64,000 nt of DNA from NCBI RefSeq assembly GCF_030160015.1, contig NZ_BSNN01000002.1, forward strand, positions 186,001-250,000, given 5' to 3'. A program made the translations under genes and the position numbers. The first letter of the stretch is position 1. The number at the start of each line of letters is the position of its first letter. A model generated the notes under the pieces. It was given only the letters and a program-made list of their open reading frames with translations. It was not told the origin of the DNA and did not search any database. This document shows, piece after piece, positions 8,429 through 17,186 of this stretch. The stretch is from Amylibacter marinus (GTDB lineage Bacteria > Pseudomonadota > Alphaproteobacteria > Rhodobacterales > Rhodobacteraceae).

Positions 8429-8742
8429 TGGTAAATCCATATCGTGGTGAATGTGCGCTGACCCTAAACGGGGTTAGCCACCCGATGCGCCTCAGTTTGG
8501 GTAGTTTAGCCGAGCTGGAATGTGCGATGAAGGATGATAGCCTGCTGTCTATGGTGCAGCGGTTTGAGACCGGAAAGTTCAAGACCCAAGATCTGATTCA
8601 GCTGTTATCTGCGGGACTTCGCGGGGCTGGATGGCAGGGTAGCGAGGCAGATCTATTAAAAGCCGAGGTTGAGGGCGGCCCCTTGGGGGCGGCCAAGGCC
8701 GCGGGACTTTTATTGAAAATTACATTTGGATTACCTGAATGA
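8428..8742 (+). CDS. GTA g10 tail assembly protein (gene transfer agent family)
   Basis: A 104-residue protein of the GTA gp10 family. It contains the pattern MVNPYRGECALTLNG, a small beta domain, then helical LSLGSLAELECAMKDDSL and FKTQDLIQLLSAGLRGAGW. This resembles tail assembly chaperones that act with the tape measure. ATG 8428 overlaps the g9 stop (TGATG); a TTG at 8425 is one codon earlier. The next gene overlaps by four bases. The position between tube and tape measure supports a chaperone role, which remains an inference. Confidence 0.85.
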   Translation: MVNPYRGECALTLNGVSHPMRLSLGSLAELECAMKDDSLLSMVQRFETGKFKTQDLIQLLSAGLRGAGWQGSEADLLKAEVEGGPLGAAKAAGLLLKITFGLPE

Positions 8743-8945
8743 GCAAGTTGGATTGGCCCGAGCTGATGGGGCTTGGATTGCATCAGCTGGGCCTGTCTAC
8801 CGATGAATTTTGGCGCTTAACCCCGCATGAATTGTTGATCAAGCTTGGCAAAACTAATCTGCAATCTGCTGGTCTTTCGCGCAGTGGGCTAGAGGCTCTT
8901 ATTCACAAATATCCCGATACCGAAACAAGGAGCGATCATGGTTGA
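8739..8945 (+). CDS. GTA tail assembly chaperone, rcc01693-like (g10.1)
   Basis: A 68-residue protein in the place of the small GTA gene between g10 and the tape measure. The sequence LGLHQLGLSTDEFWRLTPHEL is the hallmark of this family of small phage tail assembly chaperones. It overlaps both neighbours by four to eight bases. In long-tailed phages two chaperone products often arise by frameshifting; here they are separate overlapping genes. Confidence 0.85.
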   Translation: MSKLDWPELMGLGLHQLGLSTDEFWRLTPHELLIKLGKTNLQSAGLSRSGLEALIHKYPDTETRSDHG

Positions 8946-9597
8946 TAGCAGCGAAATAGAAGCATTAGAGACCCAGCTGGATGCGTTGGAAAACAGCGTT
9001 GTGGCTACCACACAGGTCGCGCAGTCCTTTCAATCTGGTTTAAGCGGCATGCAGGACAGCCTGGCCCTAACCGAAAGAACAGTCGATGGCGTCTCTAGAT
9101 CATTGTCTAACAAACTGGGTAATGCATTTACTGATTTGGTTTTTGAAGGCGCGAAATTGTCTGATGTGCTGAGCAACGTTGCGCAGTCGATGATACAGAG
9201 CACATTTAACCAAGCGGTTCAGCCGCTGACCTCGGGGATTACGGATCTGATCTCTGGGGGGATCAGCAATGCAATCGGAGCCGTTCTGCCGTTTGAAAAG
9301 GGGGGCGTGTTTTCATCTGGCCGGGTTACACCCTTTGCCAAGGGGGGGATTGTCAGCAGCCCTACGACCTTTCCTATGCGGGGTGGAACGGGGCTGATGG
9401 GCGAGGCAGGCCCTGAGGCGATCATACCCCTAGCACGCGGCTCTGATGGCGCTTTGGGGGTGCGGGGGGGCTCCGCATCGAATGTGACAGTGAATATGAA
9501 TATCACGTCCCCAGATGCCAGTAGTTTCACACGATCGCGCGCGCAGGTAGCGGCAGGCATTAGCCGTGCGATTCAGCGCGGCAGACGGAATTTCTAG
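8938..9597 (+). CDS. GTA tail tape measure protein (g11), short
   Basis: A 219-residue tape measure. The size is very short compared with ordinary siphophages, fitting the stubby tails of RcGTA. An N-terminal coiled-coil part (ETQLDALENSVVATTQVAQS) is followed by a segment with LSDVLSNVAQSMIQSTFNQ and a low-complexity glycine-rich region with KGGVFSSGRVTPFAKGGI and LMGEAGPEAIIPLARG, a pattern typical of tape measure C-termini. It overlaps g10.1 by eight bases. Intact. Confidence 0.92.
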   Translation: MVDSSEIEALETQLDALENSVVATTQVAQSFQSGLSGMQDSLALTERTVDGVSRSLSNKLGNAFTDLVFEGAKLSDVLSNVAQSMIQSTFNQAVQPLTSGITDLISGGISNAIGAVLPFEKGGVFSSGRVTPFAKGGIVSSPTTFPMRGGTGLMGEAGPEAIIPLARGSDGALGVRGGSASNVTVNMNITSPDASSFTRSRAQVAAGISRAIQRGRRNF

Positions 9598-9606
9598 GAG
9601 ATAATT

Positions 9607-10239
9607 ATGAGCTTTCACGAGGATAGATTTCCAAGCGATCTGAGTTTTGGGTCAATTGGCGGGCCCGTACGTCGTACCGATGTGGTGACGTTAGATAGTG
9701 GTTTTGAAGAGCGCAATACACCTTGGGCACATTCTAGGCGTAGATTTGATGCTGGTGTGTCCATGAGATCTGTAGATGACTTACAAAAGCTAATCGCATT
9801 TTTTGAGGCGCGCCGCGGGCGCATGTATGGGTTTCGTTGGAAGGATTGGAGCGACTACAAGAGCTCGATCACATCGCAACCTGTTGGGATCGCAGACCAA
9901 GTCATTGGGATAGGCGATGGCACAACAACAGCATATCAGCTGTGCAAAACCTATCGATCTGGTGGGCAAGAGTATTGTCGTAAGATCGACAAGCCGGTAT
10001 TGGGGACGATTGTTTGTGCTGTGGATGGGGTACAATATTTCGAAGGCGAGCATGTAGAATTTGATATCAAGACAGGTTTATTGAATTTTCATGAGCCGCC
10101 CTCAGAAACGGCTGTGATTTCCGCCGGGTTTGAATTTGATGTGCCGGTGCGTTTTGATACGGATCAGCTAGAGTTGTCTGCTGCGGGTTTCGAAGCTGGC
10201 GAAATTCCTTCGGTTCCAGTGTTGGAGGTGCGGATATAA
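9607..10239 (+). CDS. GTA distal tail protein (g12), DUF2460
   Basis: A 210-residue member of the DUF2460 (TIGR02217) family, the distal tail protein of GTAs that links tube and baseplate. Key stretches are SFHEDRFPSDLSFGSIGGPVR at the start, RRGRMYGFRWKDWSDYKS, and SAGFEFDVPVRFDTDQLEL near the end. A GGAG ribosome site lies before ATG 9607. It overlaps g13 by one base. Confidence 0.94.
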   Translation: MSFHEDRFPSDLSFGSIGGPVRRTDVVTLDSGFEERNTPWAHSRRRFDAGVSMRSVDDLQKLIAFFEARRGRMYGFRWKDWSDYKSSITSQPVGIADQVIGIGDGTTTAYQLCKTYRSGGQEYCRKIDKPVLGTIVCAVDGVQYFEGEHVEFDIKTGLLNFHEPPSETAVISAGFEFDVPVRFDTDQLELSAAGFEAGEIPSVPVLEVRI

Positions 10240-11117
10240 TGCGCAATATTTCTGACGCGCTAAAGGCGCATTTAGCAAGCGGAAACACAACGATTTGCCG
10301 ATGTTGGAAAATCCAGCGCACCGATGGCGTGATTCTAGGGTTTTCTGATCATGATCAAACACTCGCCTTCGAGGGGGCAGTCTTTGAAGCGGAATCAGGT
10401 CTAGATGCCACCGCGCTACAAACCGCAGTTGGGTTGAATGTGGACAATTCCGAAGCCACAGGCGCACTGAGCTCGGATGGGATCACCAGTGCGGATATCG
10501 GCGCTGGAAAATATGACGATGCAGAGGTTTACATCTGGATCGTAAATTGGATGGATGTGGCGCAGCGCTATATGATTTTCCGGGGAAAACTGGGCGAAAT
10601 TACGATTGGAGCGCGTAGTTTTTCTGCGGAATTACGCAGTGTTTCTGACCAGTTAAATCGCCCCGTTGGGCGCACATATCTGAAGCAATGCTCGGCCCAG
10701 CTTGGGGACAAGGGATGCAAATTTGCGCTGGACAGCGAAAACTGGGTTCGGGAGTTTGCTCTGCGCCGTTCTAAGGATCGCAGTGTTCTCTACTTGGATC
10801 CAGCTGAGGATTTAGAGAGCGATTGGTTTTCCTTTGGTACTGCTACATTCCTATCGGGAGAAAACCAATCGGTCACAACGGTGATCCGCAGTGATCAAAT
10901 TATCAACAGCGAACGGCGCATCGAGCTGAGTGAGAAGCTGTATTTTGCACCACAGGCAGGAGATGTTGTGCGCCTAAGTGTAGGATGTGACAAGCAAGCC
11001 GAAACATGTGGATCCAAATTTAATAATATCAAAAACTTCCAAGGTTTTCCCTTTGTACCTGGCGAGGATTGGAGTTTATCTTTTCCAACTTCGGCCAATT
11101 CAATTTCGACCTCTTGA
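10239..11117 (+). CDS. GTA baseplate hub protein (g13), DUF2163
   Basis: A 292-residue DUF2163/BR0599-family protein assigned as hub of the GTA baseplate. It shows LKAHLASGNTTICRCWKIQR at the N-terminus, VGRTYLKQCSAQLGDKGCKF in the middle and a C-terminal cysteine-rich VGCDKQAETCGSKFNNIKNFQGFP. In RcGTA this protein binds an iron-sulfur cluster through four cysteines. The cysteines here (CSAQLGDKGC and CDKQAETC) fit that. Its stop overlaps the next start in a TGATG. Confidence 0.92.
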   Translation: MRNISDALKAHLASGNTTICRCWKIQRTDGVILGFSDHDQTLAFEGAVFEAESGLDATALQTAVGLNVDNSEATGALSSDGITSADIGAGKYDDAEVYIWIVNWMDVAQRYMIFRGKLGEITIGARSFSAELRSVSDQLNRPVGRTYLKQCSAQLGDKGCKFALDSENWVREFALRRSKDRSVLYLDPAEDLESDWFSFGTATFLSGENQSVTTVIRSDQIINSERRIELSEKLYFAPQAGDVVRLSVGCDKQAETCGSKFNNIKNFQGFPFVPGEDWSLSFPTSANSISTS

Positions 11118-11581
11118 TGATTGCTGCGGATACAAACCAAGTAATCTCGGTCGCAAGAACATGGATTGGCACACCGTATCAACATCAAGCCAGTGTTATA
11201 GGAGGTGGCGCCGATTGCTTGGGGTTGATCCGTGGTATCTGGCGCGAGGTGGTGGGGGATGACCCTTGTGAAATCTATACCTATTCTTCTGATTGGGGGG
11301 AGGTTTCGCGTAGAGAGGTTCTTCTGGAGGGGCTTGAAAGATGGTTGTTGCGTCTGCCAGTTGATTTGTCAAAATCTGGGACAGTTTTGGCATTTTGCAT
11401 GCGTGAAAACAGTATTGCGAAGCATCTAGGTGTGCTTGGTCATGATGATCAATGCGCCCCCTATATCATACACAGTACAAATCGAACAGGTGTCGTTGAG
11501 ACGCCTTTGACCCATGCGTGGCAACGCCGGTGCGTTGCTCAATTTGAATTTCCCAAAAGGATAGATGAATGGCAACTTTAG
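11117..11581 (+). CDS. GTA NlpC/P60 peptidase (g14)
   Basis: A 154-residue NlpC/P60 cell wall peptidase carried at the tail tip, thought to cut recipient peptidoglycan during DNA delivery. The catalytic cysteine lies in GGGADCLGLIRGIWRE and a conserved histidine in IAKHLGVLG. I chose ATG 11117, overlapping the g13 stop, since MIAADTNQVISVARTWIGTPY fits the family start; an earlier ATG at 11069 lies inside g13. It overlaps g15 by thirteen bases. Confidence 0.92.
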   Translation: MIAADTNQVISVARTWIGTPYQHQASVIGGGADCLGLIRGIWREVVGDDPCEIYTYSSDWGEVSRREVLLEGLERWLLRLPVDLSKSGTVLAFCMRENSIAKHLGVLGHDDQCAPYIIHSTNRTGVVETPLTHAWQRRCVAQFEFPKRIDEWQL

Positions 11582-14500
11582 TACTTTCTGCGGCGGGTGC
11601 CGCGCTCGGGGGCTCCGTAGGTGGGGCTGTTTTGGGAATTTCCACCGCTGCTATTGGGCAGGCTCTTGGGGCCTCGATTGGGGGGGTGATTGACCAAAGC
11701 CTATTTGGCGTCGGGGATCAAACAATAGCCAGCGGCCAGATAGATAGTTTTCGTCTACAAAGTAGTGCCGAGGGAGCCGCAATTCCGCGATTGGCAGGGC
11801 GAACCCGTGTGGCGGGTCAATTAATTTGGGCCAGCGATTTCTATGAGGCGGTTTCAAGTTCAAGTTCAGGAGGGGGCAAGTTCAATTCCCAACCGACGAT
11901 CACAACCAATGCTTATAGTTATTCCGTGAATCTTGCCTTTGCGTTATGCGAGGGAGAGATTGTGAAAATCGGGCGCATCTGGGCCGATGGTGAAGAGGTT
12001 GATCGCAGCGCGCTGAGTTATACGGTGTATACTGGATCCGCGGATCAGCAGCCGGACCCGACAATTTCAGCCCATGAAGGGATTGAAAACACACCTGCAT
12101 TTCGCGGCACTGCATATATTGTATTTGACGAGATGCAGTTAGAGCAGTTTGGCAACAGAATACCGCAGCTGAATTTTGAAGTATTTAGGCGTGCAGAGCC
12201 ATTAGATGTGGATGCCGAAGTCGCCACAGATATGATCCCTGCGGTGGCATTGATCCCAGGCAGTGGTGAATATTCATTGGCGACCACACCCGTGAGTTAC
12301 CGCGGTGACTATGGCAATACGCAATCTGCGAATGTGCACACTAATCGGGGTAAGACAGATTTTGCCTTGTCGATGGACGATCTAAAAACGGATTTGCCCA
12401 ACTGTAATTCTATTTCTCTGGTGGTTAGCTGGTTTGGTAGTGATCTGCGCTGCGGCCAGTGCGAGTTACGCCCGAAAGTTGAGCATAAAAATGCGGATGG
12501 ACATGAAATGCCATGGCGCGTCGGGCCAGTCTCGCGTGGCGCAGCACAGAGGGTATCTGTGATCGATGAACGACCTGTTTTTGGTGGCACACCCTGTGAT
12601 GCATCGATTGTAGAGGCGATCTCGCATATCAGCAACGCAGGACAGCAAGTTGTTTTCTATCCCTTTATATTGATGGATATTCAGGTCGGAAATGCGTTGC
12701 CTGATCCCTATGGATTTGGGGCTGAGCAACCAGCGATCCCCTGGCGGGGGCGCATTACGGCCTCTGTGGCGCCAAATATGGCGGGAACCACGGATAAAAC
12801 TGCGTTGATCCACCAAGAGGTTGATCAATTTTTTGGTTCAGCGGGGATTGAAGACTTTAGCATTGAAAATGGCGAAGTTTCATATTCTGGACCGTCAGAA
12901 TGGTCCTATCGGCGCTTTATTTTGCACAATGCCTATCTTTGTGCGTTGGCAGGTGGTGTAGAGGCATTTTGCATTGGGTCAGAGTTGCGCGGGATTACGC
13001 GCCTACGTGATGAAACCAATGGTTTCCCAGTTGTGCAACATTTGATGCAGTTGGCCGATGATGTGCGCAACATTCTAGGTGCAAGCACTAAAATCGGATA
13101 TGCCGCTGATTGGTCGGAATATTTCGGATATCATCCAGCTGATGGATCGGGGGATGTGTTTTATAATCTTGATCAACTATGGGCGCATGAGAATATCGAT
13201 TTTGTTGGCATCGACAACTATATGCCCTTGTCCGATTGGCGAGATACCCCTGGGCATCAAGACGAAGCCTATGGTGAAATTTACAACCAACAGTATTTGA
13301 TGGACAATATCGAAGGCGGCGAGGGGTTTGATTGGTACTATGGCTCTGATCTAGATCGAGAATCTCAGATCCGTACCCCCATTACAGATGGTGCGTATCA
13401 GGAGCCGTGGACCTATCGCTATAAGGATATTCGAAACTGGTGGGGCAATTATCACTATGACCGAATAGGGGGAGTGAAAAGCGCGGAGAAAACCAGCTGG
13501 GAGCCACAGGGAAAACCCATCTGGTTTACCGAGTTGGGGTTCCCTGCGGTAGACAAGGCAACCAACCAGCCAAATGTGTTTGTTGATCCAAAATCATCTG
13601 AGTCTTCTGCGCCATATTTTTCAAATAGATCCCATGATCCTGACATTCAATCAATCGCGATTAAGTCAGTTTTGTCCTATTGGGGGGATGAAACGAACAA
13701 TCCTGTGTCTAAGGTCTACAATGGGCCGATGATCGACGTTAGTCGTACTCATATATGGGCTTGGGATGCGCGACCTTGGCCTGATTTTCCTATGCGTACC
13801 AGCACATGGTCCGATGGCGAGAATTTTGAGCTTGGGCATTGGGTATCTGGTCGAATGGGGGGAACCGAATTATCAGCGCTGGTCGCCGAAATTTGTGAAT
13901 ATGCAGGGGTCACATCCTATGATGTATCGTCCCTAACTCGGATGGTAACCGGCTTTACGATCTCGTCAACGCAAACAGCGCGCAGCAGTCTTGAAGCCTT
14001 GATGACCGCCTATAATTTCAACTGTGTCGAGGTTGAAGGCGTGTTGGTATTTCAGATGTTGCCAATGGCTAAGAATTGGGTGTTGGATGCGCAGGGGTTT
14101 GTTGTGGATGATAGCAAGACCGAGGCTTTCCAACTGACACGTAACTCTAATGTCTCGATGCCAGATCAATTGTTCCTAAGTTTTTGGAATCCCGATCAGA
14201 ATTATCAATACGCACAGGTTGATGCGCAAACTACAAGCGCGGGATCGCCAACGGTTTCCAAGGTGGAACTTCCGGTTGTACTGTCCAATAACCAAGCCCA
14301 TAGCGTAGCCAAAGATTTGTTATCGGAAATGCGCCAGGGACGCGAAAAGATAACGTTCACGGTGCCGCCTTCTCAAACGGAAATTCAGGTCGGAGACGTT
14401 TTCAGTATCGCAGGTGCGGTTTCCCCTGCAGAGTTTCGGATTGAAGGTATCGAAGAGCAGGGGGTGCGCGTGATCGAGGCGTCACGTGTTGATCTGTTTA

Positions 14501-15492
14501 AAACTCTTCCCAAAACGATCAGCAATACCCGCTCGACCTTGCCAGAGGTCTTGGTGCCGGCATCGGTTTATGGCGAGATATTGAATTTGCCGCAACTTTC
14601 GGCACAGGCCTCCGGTTCTGCGCCCTATGTCGCCATCAGCGCCAATCCCTGGCCTGGTCAAGTGGCGGTCTATTCTGCTGGAGATGGTGTGGCCTATGAG
14701 TTAGAATATGTCGCCAACCGTGCATCCATTTTTGGTACAACTTTGGAGCCGCTGAAAAAGGCAAATGCACATTATTGGTCACGTGTTTCTATGGATGTCT
14801 CGATTAGCAATGGTGCCTTGGCATCTGTAAGTGATGCGCAGGTATTTGATGGCAAAAATGCTGTGGCAATTCGCGCACAGGAAGATGACGAATGGGAGGT
14901 CTTCCAATTCGCAAACGCTGTTTTGAACGCGGATGGTAGCTATACGCTGTCACGGCTTCTTCGCGGCCAACTAGGCACCGATGCCTATATACCAGACAGT
15001 TATCCCGCTGGTAGCCAATTGGTATTCTTGGACGATAACATTGGCCAGCTTTCTGTCAGTGAGGCTCAAATATTGGTACCAAGAAGCTACCGGATCGGCC
15101 CAGCCGCTAAGGCCCATTCAGACGAGAGTTATGATGAGTATGTGGTTGCTCCGCAGGGAACTGGTTTGCGGCCTTTCTCGCCGGTCCATTTGCGCGCTGC
15201 GCTGCAAGGCAATGGTGACATCGCGCTCAGTTGGATCAGGCGGACGCGGCAGTTCGGGGATTACTGGAATGCCAAAGAAGTTCCCTTGGTTGAGGACAAT
15301 GAAACCTATCAGGTACAGGTGGTTCAAGGGGGGATGGTTTTACGCGAGGAAACGTTAGGGGCCGCGCATTTTGATTATGATGTCTCAATGCAAACAACAG
15401 ACGGCGTTAGTGGCGGAATAGAATTTTTAGTATGCCAAGTGTCAGATATTTATGGCGCTGGGCCAACAACAAGGATTGAAATAAATGTTTGA
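11569..15492 (+). CDS. GTA baseplate megatron protein (g15), host-interaction
   Basis: A 1307-residue multidomain baseplate protein, the largest GTA gene. A glycine-rich hydrophobic N-terminus (AAGAALGGSVGGAVLGISTAAIG) is followed by a tail-hub type region and, around residues 430-740, a TIM-barrel glycosidase-like domain (FIGSELRG-like FCIGSELRGITRLRDE, VGIDNYMPLSDWRD, IWFTELGFPAVDK). Tail-hub repeats and a C-terminal region with YTLSRLLRGQLGTDAYIP follow. It forms the tip that contacts the recipient surface. It is uninterrupted, so the GTA appears to be intact. Confidence 0.95.
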   Translation: MATLVLSAAGAALGGSVGGAVLGISTAAIGQALGASIGGVIDQSLFGVGDQTIASGQIDSFRLQSSAEGAAIPRLAGRTRVAGQLIWASDFYEAVSSSSSGGGKFNSQPTITTNAYSYSVNLAFALCEGEIVKIGRIWADGEEVDRSALSYTVYTGSADQQPDPTISAHEGIENTPAFRGTAYIVFDEMQLEQFGNRIPQLNFEVFRRAEPLDVDAEVATDMIPAVALIPGSGEYSLATTPVSYRGDYGNTQSANVHTNRGKTDFALSMDDLKTDLPNCNSISLVVSWFGSDLRCGQCELRPKVEHKNADGHEMPWRVGPVSRGAAQRVSVIDERPVFGGTPCDASIVEAISHISNAGQQVVFYPFILMDIQVGNALPDPYGFGAEQPAIPWRGRITASVAPNMAGTTDKTALIHQEVDQFFGSAGIEDFSIENGEVSYSGPSEWSYRRFILHNAYLCALAGGVEAFCIGSELRGITRLRDETNGFPVVQHLMQLADDVRNILGASTKIGYAADWSEYFGYHPADGSGDVFYNLDQLWAHENIDFVGIDNYMPLSDWRDTPGHQDEAYGEIYNQQYLMDNIEGGEGFDWYYGSDLDRESQIRTPITDGAYQEPWTYRYKDIRNWWGNYHYDRIGGVKSAEKTSWEPQGKPIWFTELGFPAVDKATNQPNVFVDPKSSESSAPYFSNRSHDPDIQSIAIKSVLSYWGDETNNPVSKVYNGPMIDVSRTHIWAWDARPWPDFPMRTSTWSDGENFELGHWVSGRMGGTELSALVAEICEYAGVTSYDVSSLTRMVTGFTISSTQTARSSLEALMTAYNFNCVEVEGVLVFQMLPMAKNWVLDAQGFVVDDSKTEAFQLTRNSNVSMPDQLFLSFWNPDQNYQYAQVDAQTTSAGSPTVSKVELPVVLSNNQAHSVAKDLLSEMRQGREKITFTVPPSQTEIQVGDVFSIAGAVSPAEFRIEGIEEQGVRVIEASRVDLFKTLPKTISNTRSTLPEVLVPASVYGEILNLPQLSAQASGSAPYVAISANPWPGQVAVYSAGDGVAYELEYVANRASIFGTTLEPLKKANAHYWSRVSMDVSISNGALASVSDAQVFDGKNAVAIRAQEDDEWEVFQFANAVLNADGSYTLSRLLRGQLGTDAYIPDSYPAGSQLVFLDDNIGQLSVSEAQILVPRSYRIGPAAKAHSDESYDEYVVAPQGTGLRPFSPVHLRAALQGNGDIALSWIRRTRQFGDYWNAKEVPLVEDNETYQVQVVQGGMVLREETLGAAHFDYDVSMQTTDGVSGGIEFLVCQVSDIYGAGPTTRIEINV

Positions 15493-16222
15493 GACAAATG
15501 AATTTGGTTTGCCACTATTACAGGCTTCGCAAGCGCAAAAACATGTAACCGTAAACGAAGCTATCACGCGTTTGGATGCGATGGTGCAAATGCGACTGGA
15601 GAGCATTTCGGAGAACCAACCGCCTGTATCGCCAAACGAGGGTGCACTGTATGGGGTCGCGCCAGGCGCCGTTGCTGCTTGGGCCGGGCAAGAAGGTATG
15701 CTGGCGGTATTCTCAAACGGTGGGTGGGTTTTTATTGCGCCTAAAGATGGCTGGCGAGCATGGGTAATTGATCAATCCAGCGAGATGACCTTCCTTGGCG
15801 GTGTTTGGGTTTCGGCGACTATTGGTGGAAATGAGTTGTTGAATACCGGCGTATTTGGTGCAGCGACACGATCACGCATTATCGAAGTAGATCAGGTACT
15901 ATCTGCGGGCGCGCACAGCGATACGTCGAATGTTATTCCAGACAGCTGTTATGTCTTGGCGGTGACCACCCGTGTAACCGAGGAAATAATCACGGACGGC
16001 GCGACTGATTGGAGGCTGGGCCTTAGCTGGGATGGCTCACGTTATGGGTCTGGCCGTAGCCTGTCTTTGAATGCCACTGATTTTGCCAGCATTGCGCAGA
16101 AAATGTACTATTATCGCACATCGAATTCTCTGCGCTTGCAGCCAACCAGCGGTCAATTTGTTAGCGGTCGCGTTAGTATTGCCCTGCATTGCCTGACATT
16201 CGAGTGGCCCTCGGCGGTTTAG
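15485..16222 (+). CDS. DUF2793 protein at the end of the GTA cluster
   Basis: A 245-residue protein of the DUF2793 family, often found directly after g15 in Rhodobacterales. The N-terminal half has the family pattern (LPLLQASQAQKHVTVNEAITRLD, GWVFIAPKDGWRAWV). The C-terminal half differs in character and resembles a jelly-roll or receptor-binding beta domain (WRLGLSWDGSRYGSGRSLS). It overlaps g15 by eight bases, so it is probably part of the GTA transcript. A tail tip or fibre role is an inference from position and composition. Confidence 0.85.
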   Translation: MFETNEFGLPLLQASQAQKHVTVNEAITRLDAMVQMRLESISENQPPVSPNEGALYGVAPGAVAAWAGQEGMLAVFSNGGWVFIAPKDGWRAWVIDQSSEMTFLGGVWVSATIGGNELLNTGVFGAATRSRIIEVDQVLSAGAHSDTSNVIPDSCYVLAVTTRVTEEIITDGATDWRLGLSWDGSRYGSGRSLSLNATDFASIAQKMYYYRTSNSLRLQPTSGQFVSGRVSIALHCLTFEWPSAV

Positions 16223-16315
16223 TCTGGCGCCTTGTGGTGGTTTTCACATTTCAGTTCTAGGTCTGTTCAAACAATTTTGGTTTTGTTATGGTTTGATCAA
16301 CATAAGGAACTAAAC

Positions 16316-17131
16316 ATGGCTGAAACATCACATGAATTGCGTTCGGTGGACCCGGTCTGGGATCGCATTAGCGCAGAGGCACAAAGCTTGGTGCAGAGCG
16401 AGCCCATTCTTGGGGGCTTGGTTCATTCCAGCATTCTGCATCACGCAAGCTTTGAGTCTGCGTTGGGCTATCGCATCGCTTTGAAATTGGCATCTGACGA
16501 GATGCCTGCCCAGATCATCCGTGAAATAGCCGACGAGGCGGTCTTGTCTGAACCCAAAATTGCCCATGCGGCGCGGGCAGATGCCGTGGCAGTATTTGAT
16601 CGCGATCCAGCATGCCACCAGTTGTTACAACCATTGTTGTTTTTCAAGGGCTATCAGGCGTTGCAGTCTTTTCGTGTTTCAAATTGGTTGTGGCAACAAA
16701 ATCGCAGGCAGCTGGCATATTTTTTCCAAATGCGATGTTCGGAGGTGTTTGGTGTAGACATCCATCCGAATGCCACCATGGGGCAAGGAATTATGATCGA
16801 TCATGCACATTCCATTGTTATCGGTGAAACCGCGCGTGTTGGCGATAATGTGTCTATGTTGCACTCGGTTACATTGGGCGGCACGGGCAAGGCGGATGGA
16901 GTGCGGCATCCTAAAATCGAGAACGGAGTTTTGATCGGTGCAGGTGCAAAGGTATTGGGCAATATTACTGTTGGTAATTGCTCGAAAATTGCAGCCGGGT
17001 CTGTTGTTTTAAGCGAGGTGCCGCCCTGCAAAACCGTAGCAGGGATTCCTGCGAAAATTGTTGGCGAGGCTGGTTGTGATCAACCGTCACAATCTATGAA
17101 TCAACTATTTAGCGGATGTAACGAGAAATAA
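16316..17131 (+). CDS. cysE: Serine O-acetyltransferase
   Basis: Transfers an acetyl group from acetyl-CoA to serine, the first committed step of cysteine synthesis. The 271-residue protein has an N-terminal helical domain and a C-terminal left-handed beta-helix with hexapeptide repeats (GVDIHPNATMGQGIMIDHAHSIVIGETA, VLIGAGAKVLGNITVG, AAGSVVLSEVPPCKTVAGIPAKIVG). The catalytic DHAHSIVIGE segment is present. ATG 16316 has AAGGA upstream; the frame is open from 16232 but without a ribosome site. cysE commonly flanks GTA clusters in Rhodobacterales, and the sulfide it needs comes from the cys genes at the far end of this window. Confidence 0.95.
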   Translation: MAETSHELRSVDPVWDRISAEAQSLVQSEPILGGLVHSSILHHASFESALGYRIALKLASDEMPAQIIREIADEAVLSEPKIAHAARADAVAVFDRDPACHQLLQPLLFFKGYQALQSFRVSNWLWQQNRRQLAYFFQMRCSEVFGVDIHPNATMGQGIMIDHAHSIVIGETARVGDNVSMLHSVTLGGTGKADGVRHPKIENGVLIGAGAKVLGNITVGNCSKIAAGSVVLSEVPPCKTVAGIPAKIVGEAGCDQPSQSMNQLFSGCNEK

Positions 17132-17150
17132 GTTATACATGAATTTTAGA

Positions 17151-17183
17151 AAGGGCGCTGTGATCCATTGATCCAGCGCCCTT
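17151..17183. terminator. Bidirectional terminator between cysE and pdhC
   Basis: AAGGGCGCTG (17151-17160) pairs with CAGCGCCCTT (17174-17183) around a 13-base loop. T-rich sequence follows on the plus strand (TTATTAT), and TTTCT follows on the minus strand. It lies between two convergent genes. Confidence 0.85.
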
Positions 17184-17186
17184 TTA

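Noticed and set aside
1613-16222. The phage-like cluster as an integrated prophage
   Set aside because: No integrase, repressor, replication, holin or attachment repeats are seen. Gene order, short tape measure and flanking genes match the Rhodobacterales GTA.
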